Source: Bactericera cockerelli (Eukaryota > Arthropoda > Insecta > Hemiptera > Triozidae). Taken from it: a stretch of DNA of 64,000 nucleotides. This document shows positions 10,520 to 18,689 of the stretch, piece by piece. Where the stretch lies: the NCBI GenBank assembly GCA_024516035.1, contig CM044964.1:25390867-25454866 (forward strand), written 5' to 3'. The notes beneath the pieces are model-generated. The model was given only the letters and a program-made list of their open reading frames with translations. It was not told where the DNA came from and did no database searches. The translations under genes and the position numbers were made by a program. Every line of letters begins with the position of its first letter. Position 1 is the stretch's first letter.

Positions 10520-10791
10520 CAGGGGTCGGCAATTAAATCCTGTTAGGGTCCGGATTAACATGAGAAAAATCTCCGCGATCCGGATTAATAAGAACCATCA
10601 GCCTTTTGGAACTTTCTTACACCAAAACTCTTCTGTAGATACTGTCTCTTTGCACATTTTTAGGACTACTTCTTCTTGCAAATCAATTTTTTTTTAAAAA
10701 GAGAAAAAATTATGATGTTTCGAACCTAAAATTTTGTTCGCGGGCCGGACAAATGAGCTTCGCGGTCCGGTCCGCTAATTGCCGACCGAGG
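10520..10791. mobile_element. hAT-like MITE
   Basis: The left terminus caggggtcggcaattaaatc and right terminus gctaattgccgaccgagg form imperfect inverted repeats of the CAGGGGT...ACCC(C)TG type seen in hAT transposons. The subterminal repeats are also complementary (gtccggatt / ggtccggtccg). There is no transposase. I could not find a clean 8-bp target duplication. Confidence 0.65.
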
Positions 10792-11186
10792 AACTAGGAG
10801 GTATAAAAACTTAGAATGGAATTATCTCGAATTGAAATAAATGGACATTTATCTCTTTTCCCTGGCTCATTCTTTTTTTTTTTTTGGTTCATAATATACA
10901 AATAATTTCTCACACCAAGATTGTCTTGGACACACCAAGATTGTCTTGGACTTGCAATCCAGAGAGGTAATGGAGCAAGTGTTCTCTCTGCCAAAGGAAA
11001 AAACTTTGTGTGACATGACCTGAATAACAAGTGGACAAAAATAATGTATATATAATATAAAAATAAAAATTATATATAAATAAATAAATAAGAGGTACTT
11101 AATAGAAAAATACAAGAACGCAGAAACACTTGGCTTCTTCTTCTTTCACTTTGCCTTTTCCCAAACTTACTTGGGTTTGATATTTT

Positions 11187-11425
11187 AGGCTGTGGCCATG
11201 TGGCCTGGTCGCCTGGAAGAAGAAACAGCAACCCACATTCTTTTTGAATGTGAGGAGCTGGACAACAGAAGATTTAGGATTTTTGAATCCAGTAGTCTCG
11301 AAGATCTCCATGACCAAGAACACCAGAGACTGACTCTTCTCATGAAGGGAACAGGCTTCTGGACATTGGGTGTTCAGTACTGGACAACCCCTCCCCCTCC
11401 AAACTAAGCCCAGAAATCCTGCAAC
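11187..11425 (+). pseudogene. Non-LTR retrotransposon C-terminal remnant
   Basis: The plus frame from 11192 contains EEETATHILFECEELDNRRF and, further on, MKGTGFW. The 'E.A.HIL.EC..L...R.R' motif is typical of the region after the RNase H domain in jockey- and R1-like LINE polyproteins. Only the last 60-70 residues remain, with no upstream RT, so this is a dead fragment. A GTATAATAAA-like end follows at 11430. Confidence 0.6.
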
Positions 11426-11440
11426 CAGGTATAATAAATC

Positions 11441-11585
11441 CGACCTCAGTAGCTTGATCGATAAGGCAGCGGACTTGTAACCTGGAGGTCGGTGGTTCAA
11501 GTCCCGGTTTCAGCGTAGATTTAGTAAAGCGAGTTTGAGTAGTTGTGATATCACGAAAGTGATAAACACAAATATGATAACGTTT
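11441..11585 (+). mobile_element. SINE-A
   Basis: A full-length, well-preserved copy (cgacctcagtagcttgatcg to acacaaatatgataac). Confidence 0.88.
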
Positions 11586-11682
11586 AAAACTTTAAATAAT
11601 AATAATTCCCTGAATTCGGACTTAGTGCGCTGTGATTGGCTGAAAATCCGACTTTTTTATCCAGATCTCTTATATCCAGATC

Positions 11683-11866
11683 ACTGAGCTACCGCAGTGG
11701 TAAAAGCGGCACTCTGTGAATCCAGAGGTCACGGGTTCGAAACTCAGCTGAGCCATGACAATTTAACCTCCTCTTTGGAATTTTTACCACATAATAATAT
11801 GTCTTGGGCTTACTGCTGGAATAATGGGACTTAATGGTGCTAATCGGGCATTATAAATAAGGCGAT
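11683..11866 (+). mobile_element. SINE-B, interrupted at its tail
   Basis: The head is at 11690 and B box at 11730. The body is complete up to tataaataaggcgat (11852-11866), where a SINE-C is inserted. The tail resumes at 12088-12115. Confidence 0.85.
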
Positions 11867-12087
11867 CTTCTTCTTCTTTTACTCTGTCTTATACCGCTTG
11901 AGCAGAGTCGACGTTTTTCAACCTCATGTCGTTCGGGTTGATTGGTTTAGCACATTTTTTACGGCTGGATGCCGTTAATAACGCCAACGACTCTATTTGA
12001 TTTTACATCCTGGATTAGGACGGGGGATTTTAGCCTCCATTCGCTGGGAATCGTACCAGCTACCAAATTGACCTCACCCAGCCTGGG
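11867..12087 (-). mobile_element. SINE-C nested in SINE-B, with target duplication
   Basis: This is a minus-strand, 5'-truncated SINE-C ending at cccagcctggg. It is flanked by an identical 15-base direct repeat, tataaataaggcgat, at 11852-11866 and 12088-12102. That is direct evidence of LINE-type target-primed insertion. It ends about 440 bases upstream of the inferred mlpt start site. Confidence 0.92.
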
Positions 12088-12115
12088 TATAAATAAGGCG
12101 ATATTATTATTAATT

Positions 12116-12495
12116 TCTTTTTCGGCTGCAATTTCTTTATCGAGCGCACCGTTTCCTGAGCCGTCCTGGGATTTCGATTTTCTCGCGTTAGTCACGTCTA
12201 AATTAAATACTTGCATCTCGTCGCATGGAGACCAGGAATCAAGGAGAAGTGAGGGGAATCGACCACGTGAGTCTCAGGTCCCGACGTTGGTGAACTTATC
12301 TCGAGTACACTTCACTTTATCAGTCAACCGCCGAGAACTCGGTCTATCCCTGAGCGCTCGCTTTCATTCATCCGATAACCACCTTTTTTTTTACCACTTA
12401 TTAATTTCCGATTTTTCTTCAGCACTCGAATTTTCACCGGACTTTTTTTTTTCTGTCGCACACATATATATATATTTTTTTTTTTTAACCTTTAA
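12116..12495 (+). promoter_or_regulatory. mlpt: mlpt proximal upstream region
   Basis: This is non-repetitive sequence, more GC-rich than its surroundings, between the nested SINEs and the TATA box. It includes a CACGTG E-box (12264-12269), several TTATC/GATAA GATA-type sites (one near 12297 and one at 12374) and pyrimidine-rich runs. Insect mlpt/pri genes are regulated in time and space, in flies partly by ecdysone. I see no clear ecdysone-response palindrome here. The regulatory role is inferred from position. Confidence 0.45.
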
Positions 12496-12532
12496 TATAA
12501 ATACGAGAAAATCAGTGTCCGTTCTTTCAGTC
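12496..12532 (+). promoter_or_regulatory. mlpt: TATA box and initiator of mlpt
   Basis: TATAAATA lies at 12496-12503 and an arthropod initiator, TCAGTC, at 12527-12532. This puts the likely +1 at A12529, 33 bases after the first T of the TATA box, close to canonical spacing. A competing TCAGTG at 12512 is too close to the TATA box. No ATG occurs between 12529 and the first small ORF. Confidence 0.7.
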
Positions 12533-12768
12533 GATTCCACCTTTGTCGAGCGACAGCATCAGAGAGCAGCATTTTTTTTTCGTTCTTTTTAAAATCAAAT
12601 TGCAGTTTTTATTTTTTAGTGTTTTTAGAAATTTCATCGCGCTTTTTAGTCTTTTTTTTCCGACGAAGACTTGAGAACTACGAACTTGCTTTTTCGACTT
12701 GTGTTTTTTATTTCGCCTTCAAGATAACTGTGCGTGAGTGAACTTTTTGTTTTAATTTAACTTTTTTT

Positions 12769-12828
12769 ATGATTTTCACCACCGGCTTTTCAATGTTTTA
12801 CGCCCTTGATCCGACCGGGATCTATTGA
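12769..12828 (+). CDS. mlpt: mlpt small ORF 1, LDPTGIY peptide
   Basis: From ATG 12769 the frame encodes MIFTTGFSMFYALDPTGIY (19 residues) and stops at TGA 12826. A second in-frame ATG at 12793 would give MFYALDPTGIY (11 residues), a more usual length for this family. The C-terminal LDPTG-x-Tyr followed directly by stop is the hallmark of mlpt/tal/pri peptides. In Drosophila and Tribolium these act through the ubiquitin ligase Ubr3 to cause partial proteasomal processing of Shavenbaby/Ovo, turning a repressor into an activator. Both ATGs have U at -3, a poor context, which would let ribosomes scan on to later ORFs. An in-frame TGA at 12739 bounds the ORF upstream. Family identity is near certain; the choice of start is open. 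Confidence 0.93.
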   Translation: MIFTTGFSMFYALDPTGIY

Positions 12829-12929
12829 AACGCGAGAGCTGGACTTTACTTTCGAGAAATCTAGTTCAAATTTCTTGTGAAAACTTGTGTTTTTTTTGTA
12901 AATTCGATTTCCCCACAAAAGGCTTTCCA

Positions 12930-12962
12930 ATGTACGTGCTGGATCCCACTGGTGTCTATTGA
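12930..12962 (+). CDS. mlpt: mlpt small ORF 2, LDPTGVY peptide
   Basis: Encodes MYVLDPTGVY, 10 residues, ending in TGA. It lies 101 bases after ORF 1, and 288 ATG-free bases follow it. The ATG context is weak (C at -3, T at +4). The six-residue core LDPTGV and terminal Tyr match the family consensus, and the N-terminal residues MYV are its only distinctive part. ORFs this short favour termination followed by re-initiation, which suits a scanning ribosome serving several ORFs. There is no signal peptide or membrane segment; the peptides act in the cytoplasm and nucleus in flies and move between cells by an unclear route. Confidence 0.95.
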   Translation: MYVLDPTGVY

Positions 12963-13250
12963 GACGGCAAAAACTCCCAATTTTATCGTGAGAGACCCTG
13001 AATTTTATTTCGATTCAATAACTAGCCGGGTTCATTTTCTGATAAAAACGAGCAACCAATTATTGCTTATCACTTTCCTCATTACGTGTCCAGTAGAATC
13101 AGCTGACTGTTTCAACTAACGATAAGACTTCTCCACTCTGCCTATACCTTTTCATTCGAGATTCAAGATAGTCAATTCCGAAAACCTGTCGATTTAAACC
13201 TTCTCACTGATATTTAATTACAAAACTTTTTAATATCTAATCGATTCAAA

Positions 13251-13280
13251 ATGGGTCTAGATCCTACCGGTGTTTACTGA
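13251..13280 (+). CDS. mlpt: mlpt small ORF 3, MGLDPTGVY
   Basis: A nine-residue ORF ending in TGA. The context, tcaaaATGG, is close to the insect optimum (A at -3, G at +4). The peptide is identical to ORF 4, but five of the seven core codons are written differently or shared in a mixed way (cta/tta, cct/ccg, acc/act), while flanking bases ttcaaaATGGG are the same. This points to an old tandem duplication kept by selection on the protein. It sits 55 bases before ORF 4. Confidence 0.96.
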   Translation: MGLDPTGVY

Positions 13281-13335
13281 CTCGAAGAGCTTTTAGAGAT
13301 TCGTTTGAAATTTAGTTGAACCAAAATCTTTCAAA

Positions 13336-13365
13336 ATGGGTTTAGATCCGACTGGTGTTTACTGA
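13336..13365 (+). CDS. mlpt: mlpt small ORF 4, MGLDPTGVY
   Basis: A nine-residue ORF ending in TGA, with strong start context ttcaaaATGG. It encodes the same peptide as ORF 3 with synonymous differences, so the nucleotide sequence has drifted while the protein has not. That is good evidence of purifying selection from a single genome. An 81-base ATG-free spacer separates it from ORF 5. Confidence 0.96.
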   Translation: MGLDPTGVY

Positions 13366-13446
13366 ACAGTCATTCCAAGAGTCTTTCCAAGCTGATCTTT
13401 GTCGACTCGCTATCAGCAGACTTTATTAGAAATTGTTGAAATCAAA

Positions 13447-13485
13447 ATGACGCCCAAGAGTTTGGACCCCACTGGTCAATACTGA
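13447..13485 (+). CDS. mlpt: mlpt small ORF 5, MTPKSLDPTGQY
   Basis: Encodes 12 residues ending LDPTGQY, then TGA. The C-terminus LDPTGQY is the version found in the Drosophila type-A peptides. Start context atcaaaATGA has A at -3. The basic N-terminal extension TPKS sets it apart from the other four. It is the last LDPTG ORF, followed by 240 ATG-free bases before the longer ORF. Confidence 0.96.
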   Translation: MTPKSLDPTGQY

Positions 13486-13614
13486 GGCACAAAGGGCGCA
13501 ACAGACAATTTTCCTAACACTTCCACGGACATTCAATCCCAGAAGCGTTTTTACGAGACAATTTCCCCTTAAATTCTCTCAAATTGCGGACATTTCCTCA
13601 ATTGACTCCAATTC

Positions 13615-13705
13615 TTCAAGTTGACTCAAACATCCCAACTCAACTTGACTCAAACATCCCAACTCAAGTCGACTCGAAATTTCAACTTGACTCAAACGCC
13701 ACCAC
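13615..13705 (+). repeat. mlpt: Degenerate 24-base leader repeat
   Basis: Phrases built on ttgactcaaacatcccaact are repeated about three times just before the 58-codon ORF. The stretch is rich in C, A and U, has no G runs and no ATG, so it should be unstructured and easy to scan. A frame without any ATG runs through it into the 58-codon ORF. Confidence 0.7.
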
Positions 13706-13725
13706 AAAAAAAAACCCAAGAAAAC

Positions 13726-13902
13726 ATGAACTGCGGACTCTCACTTGTCCGACATCCTCAGCACGAAGATAGCAGCTACTGCCTTCGCAAGAACCGACGT
13801 CTGCCGAATCAAACCCGAAGCAATTCCCTGCTGACTCAGATTTCCCGAACATTCACGAATCAGCACCTGTGTCGAATAGTCAGTCTGCAGCGACTTTCAT
13901 AA
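13726..13902 (+). CDS. Downstream 58-residue ORF of the mlpt transcript
   Basis: ATG 13726 (context aaaacATGA, A at -3) opens a 58-codon frame ending in TAA. It begins MNCGLSLVRHPQHEDSSYCL, continues RKNRRLPNQTRSNSLL and ends IVSLQRLS. It is basic (many Arg), has three Cys, no LDPTG motif, and no signal peptide or membrane helix. No other ATG in any frame lies inside it, and none lies in the 240 bases before it, so scanning ribosomes would meet it next. Other insects carry a non-LDPTG ORF on this gene (ORF B in flies, pep4 in beetles), and a hemipteran-specific peptide of about 80 residues has been reported. Whether this ORF corresponds to any of them cannot be told without alignment. Confidence 0.6.
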   Translation: MNCGLSLVRHPQHEDSSYCLRKNRRLPNQTRSNSLLTQISRTFTNQHLCRIVSLQRLS

Positions 13903-14122
13903 AGAGAACACTGTTGTTTATTAGATAAAGAAAAAGAAGTTTTATTTTAGTCGTTTAAATTTGAATTCAATTGAAGAGATTTCATTTCTCACCGCCCCCA
14001 CTTGCATTCGGCGCCCCCTAGCGTCATTAAGCCCCGCCTCCAAGCTGAGAAGTCCCGCCTTCCACTCCCTCAGCTGTCTCTTCACTGCCACGCCCCGCCC
14101 CCCTCCTCTTAGTCAAATAGTC

Positions 14123-14182
14123 ATGCCTGTCCCCGCTCTGCCGTCCGGACGCCGCATCCACGTTGAAATTCGAAAGCACACG
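14123..14182 (+). CDS. Possible spliced small ORF, first exon part
   Basis: ATG 14123 (G at -3) opens 20 codons, MPVPALPSGRRIHVEIRKHT, that run exactly to the 5' splice site in phase 0. It is the first ATG after the 58-codon ORF, again following 220 ATG-free bases. Joined to the candidate acceptor at 41714 the frame continues RWKPDSFTGSSEVDSF and stops after 49 codons. Joined to 29924 it stops after 37. If the intron is retained it continues into GTAAGTCCT. The product is not recognised. The absence of competing ATGs supports translation, but splicing partners are inferred. Confidence 0.4.
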
Positions 14183-14188
14183 GTAAGT
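14183..14188 (+). other. mlpt: 5' splice site after the mlpt small ORFs
   Basis: CACACG/GTAAGT is a full match to the U1 consensus from -1 to +6. The composition changes from GC-rich exon-like to AT-rich, repeat-bearing intron-like at this point. Confidence 0.65.
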
Positions 14189-14298
14189 CCTCAGACAATC
14201 CTTTAGATATAAGATAATAATAATAATATAAGATAGAATAATATGTCAAACAATTGCACAACAGGTATGTCCAAGAATCGTACAGGTTGTTGATGAAT

Positions 14299-14508
14299 AA
14301 TAATAATAACATCGCCTTATTTATACTGCCCGATTAGGACTATTAAGTCCCATTATTCCACAGCAGTAAGCCCAAGACGTATTATTATGTGGTAAAAATC
14401 CCAAAATGGGAGGATAACTTGTATTGCCCCGGCTGGGTTTCGAACCCGCGACCTCTGGAATCTCTGGATTCACAGAGTGTCGCCTTTACCACTGAGCTAC
14501 AGGGACAG
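14299..14508 (-). mobile_element. SINE-B
   Basis: A full-length minus copy, with its ATT tail at the left. Confidence 0.87.
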
Positions 14509-14609
14509 ACAGAGCTAAGATGAACAATATTGTAAATTTCCATGTACTCAAATCAATCATAATTGTCTCGTACACAATCGTGATTCTGTTTACGAAATTA
14601 TTGCTGGTC

Positions 14610-14690
14610 TTGGGACTCAAACCACCGACCTCCACATCAGGTTACGATTCTGGCGCCTTATTGAGCTGCAGAGGTCAGTCCACAGAACCA
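14610..14690 (-). mobile_element. Diverged SINE-A head
   Basis: Contains gggactcaaaccaccgacct and gcgccttattgagctgcaga in reverse orientation. The tail is missing. Confidence 0.5.
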
Positions 14691-14699
14691 CTAGTTTTG

Positions 14700-15520
14700 G
14701 CATGCCTTTGTGATTAATAAGACTATAATACAGTAGAACCAGCTAGTAAGATACCTCGGTATGAATTTTCTAATGCTTCCAATCCCAGTAGTAAATTTCA
14801 GGTCATTATTTTTTATGATCTATAATTGCCCAAGTCCAGACAACAACCTTCTTGAAACCATCCGAAAATTCTATCTACTTCCTAAATTCTAGTTTGTACA
14901 AGCCAAACCAAGAAAAGACCACTTATTATCTATTATACAATCCATTGTTCGACATTTTGAAACCACCGTCTCAAAATAACCAATTAAAGAGGCTAATTAC
15001 CTATTTCATTTTATTTTAATATAAATGGAAACGGAAGAATTTTGAAGTTATTTCGGGATTTCCAGAAAACAACTTTTTAGAACATGAATAGGTCAGTCAT
15101 CCCGACAATTTGTGGCATTTGACCTAAAATAATTTGAAAGAAAATCAAATTTAAATCATCTATTTTGACACCATTCTTGAAACCTATATTTTTGACACAC
15201 TATTTTTATAACCTAGTGTTTATTTTTGACACCATTATTTGTGACACAAAAGGTGACCGAGGTACCTGTTTTGTTTGATTGGCAATACTGTGTACTCTTC
15301 TCAGAAGTGCATTTTGGTTTACACCTTACAAAAATAGCATAACTTATGTCATAATAGTGACCTGTGACCTATTATACTGGTGTCATGCACCTTTTCCTTA
15401 CCATTATATAACTTATAATTAGCTATCCGACACAATAGGTGTTTATATTTGTCCCTGAATGACCTTTTCGGAACACACACGCACTACTAGTAATAATAAA
15501 ATTATAGTCAGCTGGTCAGC
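14700..15520. other. Unique AT-rich intronic or intergenic DNA
   Basis: No recognisable gene or repeat family. The local phrase 'ttttgacaccatt(ctt/att)' recurs three times at 15168-15240, a degenerate tandem of about 40 bases. Confidence 0.5.
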
Positions 15521-15521
15521 T

Positions 15522-15855
15522 CTCTTCTTCTTTTACTCTGTCTTATTCCGCTTGAGCAGGGTCGACGTTGTTCAACCTCATGGTTGAGGTTGGTTGGTTC
15601 TGGCACATTTTTTTACGGCAGGATGCCCTTCCTAACACCGACGATTCTATTAGGTTTTAACGTCCCGATCAGGACGGGGGTTTTACCCTCCAGTCGCTGA
15701 GTATCGTACCAGCTACCCACATTAACCTCACCCAGCCTGGGTAGGGCCGGAAATGCCAGCCTCACGTGTTTGGAGGGAACAGAATTTTCTTCGAAAACTT
15801 TTCTCCAATCGGGAATCGAACTCAGGATCTCAGGGCTACGGGCAGTAGTCACAAG
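15522..15855 (-). mobile_element. SINE-C
   Basis: A full-length minus copy. The tRNA-like head is at the right (gggaatcgaactcaggatct B box, acgggcagtagtcacaa), and the CTTCTTCTTTT tail is at the left. Confidence 0.87.
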
Positions 15856-15951
15856 TATTCATTATTATAGTCAGCTCTATTATTCATTATATCAATGAGG
15901 CCCTGCGTCCCCCTCGGAATTACAAGACATAAGTCAAAGTCTCTTATTCAT

Positions 15952-16125
15952 GTCCCGGTAGCTGAGTCGTCGATCTGGTAATCCAGAGGTCGCGAGTTCG
16001 AAACCCAACCAGGACATTACAAGGTATCCTCTCATTTGGGAGTTAAACGACATAATAATAAGTCTTGGCTTACTGCTGAAATAATGAGACTCATTAGTCT
16101 TGGTAGGGCATATAGGGCTATATTA
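15952..16125 (+). mobile_element. SINE-B, diverged
   Basis: Head tgtcccggtagctgagtcgt, B box gagttcgaaaccc, and the cataataataagtcttggct body. Confidence 0.8.
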
Positions 16126-16206
16126 TTTTATTATATTCTTCTTGATCAGATCATAATTGAAATTATACATTGTTAATATTTTGTTCATGCGAGGGTACAA
16201 TTCTAG

Positions 16207-16515
16207 CTAGGGCACTATAAACAGGGAGGAGACTAGCAGTCTTGCTGGGGGACTCTAAACAGAGAGGAGACCAGAAGTCTTGCTGGAGGACTATAAACAG
16301 GGAAGAGACCAGCAGTCTGGCTGGGTGACTATAAACAGGGAGGAAACTAGCAGTCTGGCTGGGGGACTATAAACAGGGTGTAGACCAACATTGGCTTGGT
16401 TCGGGGGGCCCTTGTCAATTATTAGCATCCTTGTATCTAGTGGTAGAAGTGCAGATTCATTCCTCCATTGTCTGGCTACCATCGTTCATGATGACGCTAC
16501 CCTATGATGATGATG
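16207..16515 (+). mobile_element. Element K with 39-bp tandem head
   Basis: Four to five 39-bp units built on ggactataaacagggaggag and accagcagtctggctggg occupy 16207-16390. A single-copy body follows (aacattggcttggttc, ctagtggtagaagtgc, gtctggctaccatcgttcat) with a GATGAT tail. Copies at 18140-18385 and 52240-52432 are in the opposite orientation and hold different numbers of units. Fragments lie at 44640-44705 and 53640-53690. Confidence 0.75.
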
Positions 16516-17814
16516 ATGAGGGTACAAATTCGATCTCCGGCAAAACCAATAAATTTTGATCAAATCTCTCTCTCTCATATTTCACTCTCTCCCTTCCTTC
16601 TTCCCTCTCTCAACGTGTAAACTATTAATTCAATGAAGATAACGTAACCATCCATACTTAGCCACATGAGCCGTACAATACAGTGCCATGTCGCATTGTA
16701 GACAATGTATTCATGTTAATACAGCTGTTCCCATTAGAATTATCAATATCTATATCAGTCGGTGTAGACGAAAAAATCGGAGCAAAAATATTATTCTAAT
16801 ATTAGACATTCATCGGAAGTAATATGCATATAGTTTGCTGAGTAGGTTTGAACATGTAGCCAGATTTAGAATAAAGAGAAGGGAATAAAGGTATGGATTT
16901 AAAGTAAATATATGCAATAATTTCAAGCATATTACTTACTCGAAAAAATATACTGTCTTCATGACTAAAATTCACAGCTTTTAGCTTAGAAAGCTTGTGG
17001 GAATGTATATGTATATGTATATACATATTTTTTTTTTTACTTTTTTTGGCAAATAAGGGTGTCCTTGTAGAATTTGCACAGCTTCAATCAATCTTCCGTC
17101 AATTTTTGGTGCTTTTCTCGGCATGATGCGTACTTGAGATCAGATCCTGTCGATTCTTTGGCTATTCGAAAGTTGTCAATTAATCTAGCGGGCGCCACCC
17201 ATATGAGCACTTTACCTTAAGCACATAATATAATATGTGCAAATTTCTTACTTGTATTTTTTCTAACCCTGCCATAATTATATGTAGGTATTAGGTACCG
17301 AAATGCAAGTGTTTTTTGTGTTTATTTTTGCAAGTGTTTTTTTGTGGTTAGAAATGTAGGTAGGTAGGTTTTTTTTGTTGATTTTTCCTCATGTATGCGC
17401 AATCGACCTGCGCACCACCAGGGTTCACCACATGGCCGTGACTTGACTTTTACATAACCTCGGTGGAATTATTTCGGAAAATTTTAATATTTTCCCGACA
17501 CTCATTTTCTCTTGTTCCCTTGGACCACCCTATATGCCGCCATAGACGGTTTGGCAGGCTGAAATCCAACATGGGAAACAACCAGATAGGATAGAGCAGT
17601 GGCGGCTATGTCGGCTCTAGGTTCCCCAATTTTCCGACCGATGGATGTTGGGTTTGGGAAGAGATTGCCATTGTCTATGCTGGGTTAGATTTGAGAGTTA
17701 GGTGGCGTACTTGTAACCGTGAGATCAGCCGAATTTAAGCGAGATTGAGTAATGTTATATCATTAAGGTGAATATGAACACAAATATGAAGAAAAAATTG
17801 AAAAATCTGCTAGT

Positions 17815-18045
17815 TTTGTAATTCATAACATTAAGGGCGGAATGAATAAACAATTTTGTAATGCCTCTGTGGCGCTAAGTCACGGATTGCGTACTGTGTA
17901 AGATAGGGAAAATCGACACCTACCTACTTTCTTTCCGAGTCCATGTGTGATGTCAAGTAAGTAAGAAGTAAAGTAAAGTAAGTGACACTTACCAACGACT
18001 TAAGTTATTGATGTTGTCTATTAATTTCGCCCTAAGTTTTGTTTT
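17815..18045 (+). repeat. Dispersed repeat, copy 1
   Basis: Shares cctctgtggcgctaagtcac, ttgcgtactgtgta-agatag and tctattaatttcgccct with 34235-34375, but here an extra segment (ctttccgagtccatgtgtga) interrupts it. Identity unknown, probably an old retroelement piece. Confidence 0.6.
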
Positions 18046-18135
18046 CGTTTGTTTCCTTTTACGTCGCTCTCAACTACATGGTCATATTACGACGGACGTT
18101 TTACCCTCCATTCGCTGGAAACTTACATAGAAGTT
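18046..18135 (-). mobile_element. 5S-SINE (family H) 3' end fragment
   Basis: Contains ttttacgtcgctctcaacta and the 'ttaccctccattcgctgga' end of the shared SINE body in reverse. Confidence 0.55.
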
Positions 18136-18139
18136 ACAA

Positions 18140-18385
18140 ATTTTTGTCATCATCATATTATCATAGGGTGGCGTAATCGTGAACGATGGTAGCCAGACAG
18201 TGGACGAATGACTCAGCACTTCTACCACTGTCTTTACAAGGAGGCTAATAGTTGACAAGGCCTCCCAGAACCAAGCCAATGCTGGTCAACTCCCTGTTTA
18301 TAGTCCTCCAGCCAGACTGCTAGTCTACTCCCTGTTTATAGTCCCCCAGGCAGACTGCTGGTCTACTCCCTGTTTATAGTCCCCA
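18140..18385 (-). mobile_element. Element K
   Basis: A minus copy: the body at 18160-18285 (aacgatggtagccagacagt) is followed by two to three 39-bp units (ctccctgtttatagtccccc). Confidence 0.75.
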
Positions 18386-18689
18386 GCCAGACAAATTTTC
18401 CAGGCGATAAATGTCAAACCTCAAAGAAATATGTCAAACCTCATACGGCACTGTGAATGAAACTCGGATAGAGAGACACAACACACGGGCACTGCAATAT
18501 GATGTATGTAATGCCGTGATCAACAATGAGTGTACCCAAGGGTTGATGACCTGAGGTACCTAATGTACTTCAAGTACGTGGCCGCGGAACAAGCCAGAGG
18601 TCCTGGGTTCAAGACCCGACCGCGCACGAGAATTTTCGCTATTTTTTTTTTCGTGTGTCGTGATAAAAAAAAATAATACTTTCTTTTCT

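Larger units (their letters stand above)
12529..14182 (+). other. mlpt: mlpt first exon, polycistronic small-ORF RNA
   Basis: The inferred exon runs from the initiator to a consensus 5' splice site (ACG/GTAAGT, GT at 14183). It carries five LDPTG ORFs, a 58-codon ORF, and an ORF that begins at 14123 and crosses the splice site. Spacers between ORFs are 101, 288, 55, 81, 240 and 220 bases and contain no ATG in any frame. The last 200 bases (13985-14182) are GC-rich with CpGs, unlike the AT-rich intron that follows. If the splice site is not used, the transcript would need a nearby poly(A) signal; I see no convincing AATAAA after 13902. Confidence 0.75.

Noticed and set aside
11969..12592. Long open frame across the mlpt upstream region
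   Set aside because: It begins inside SINE-C and runs through the promoter and TATA box. No transcript could begin in time to use it.
12877..13119. 80-codon open frame overlapping mlpt ORF 2
   Set aside because: It has no ATG (it would start at GTG) and a composition like the A/T-rich spacer. The length resembles the reported hemipteran peptide only by coincidence, as far as I can tell.
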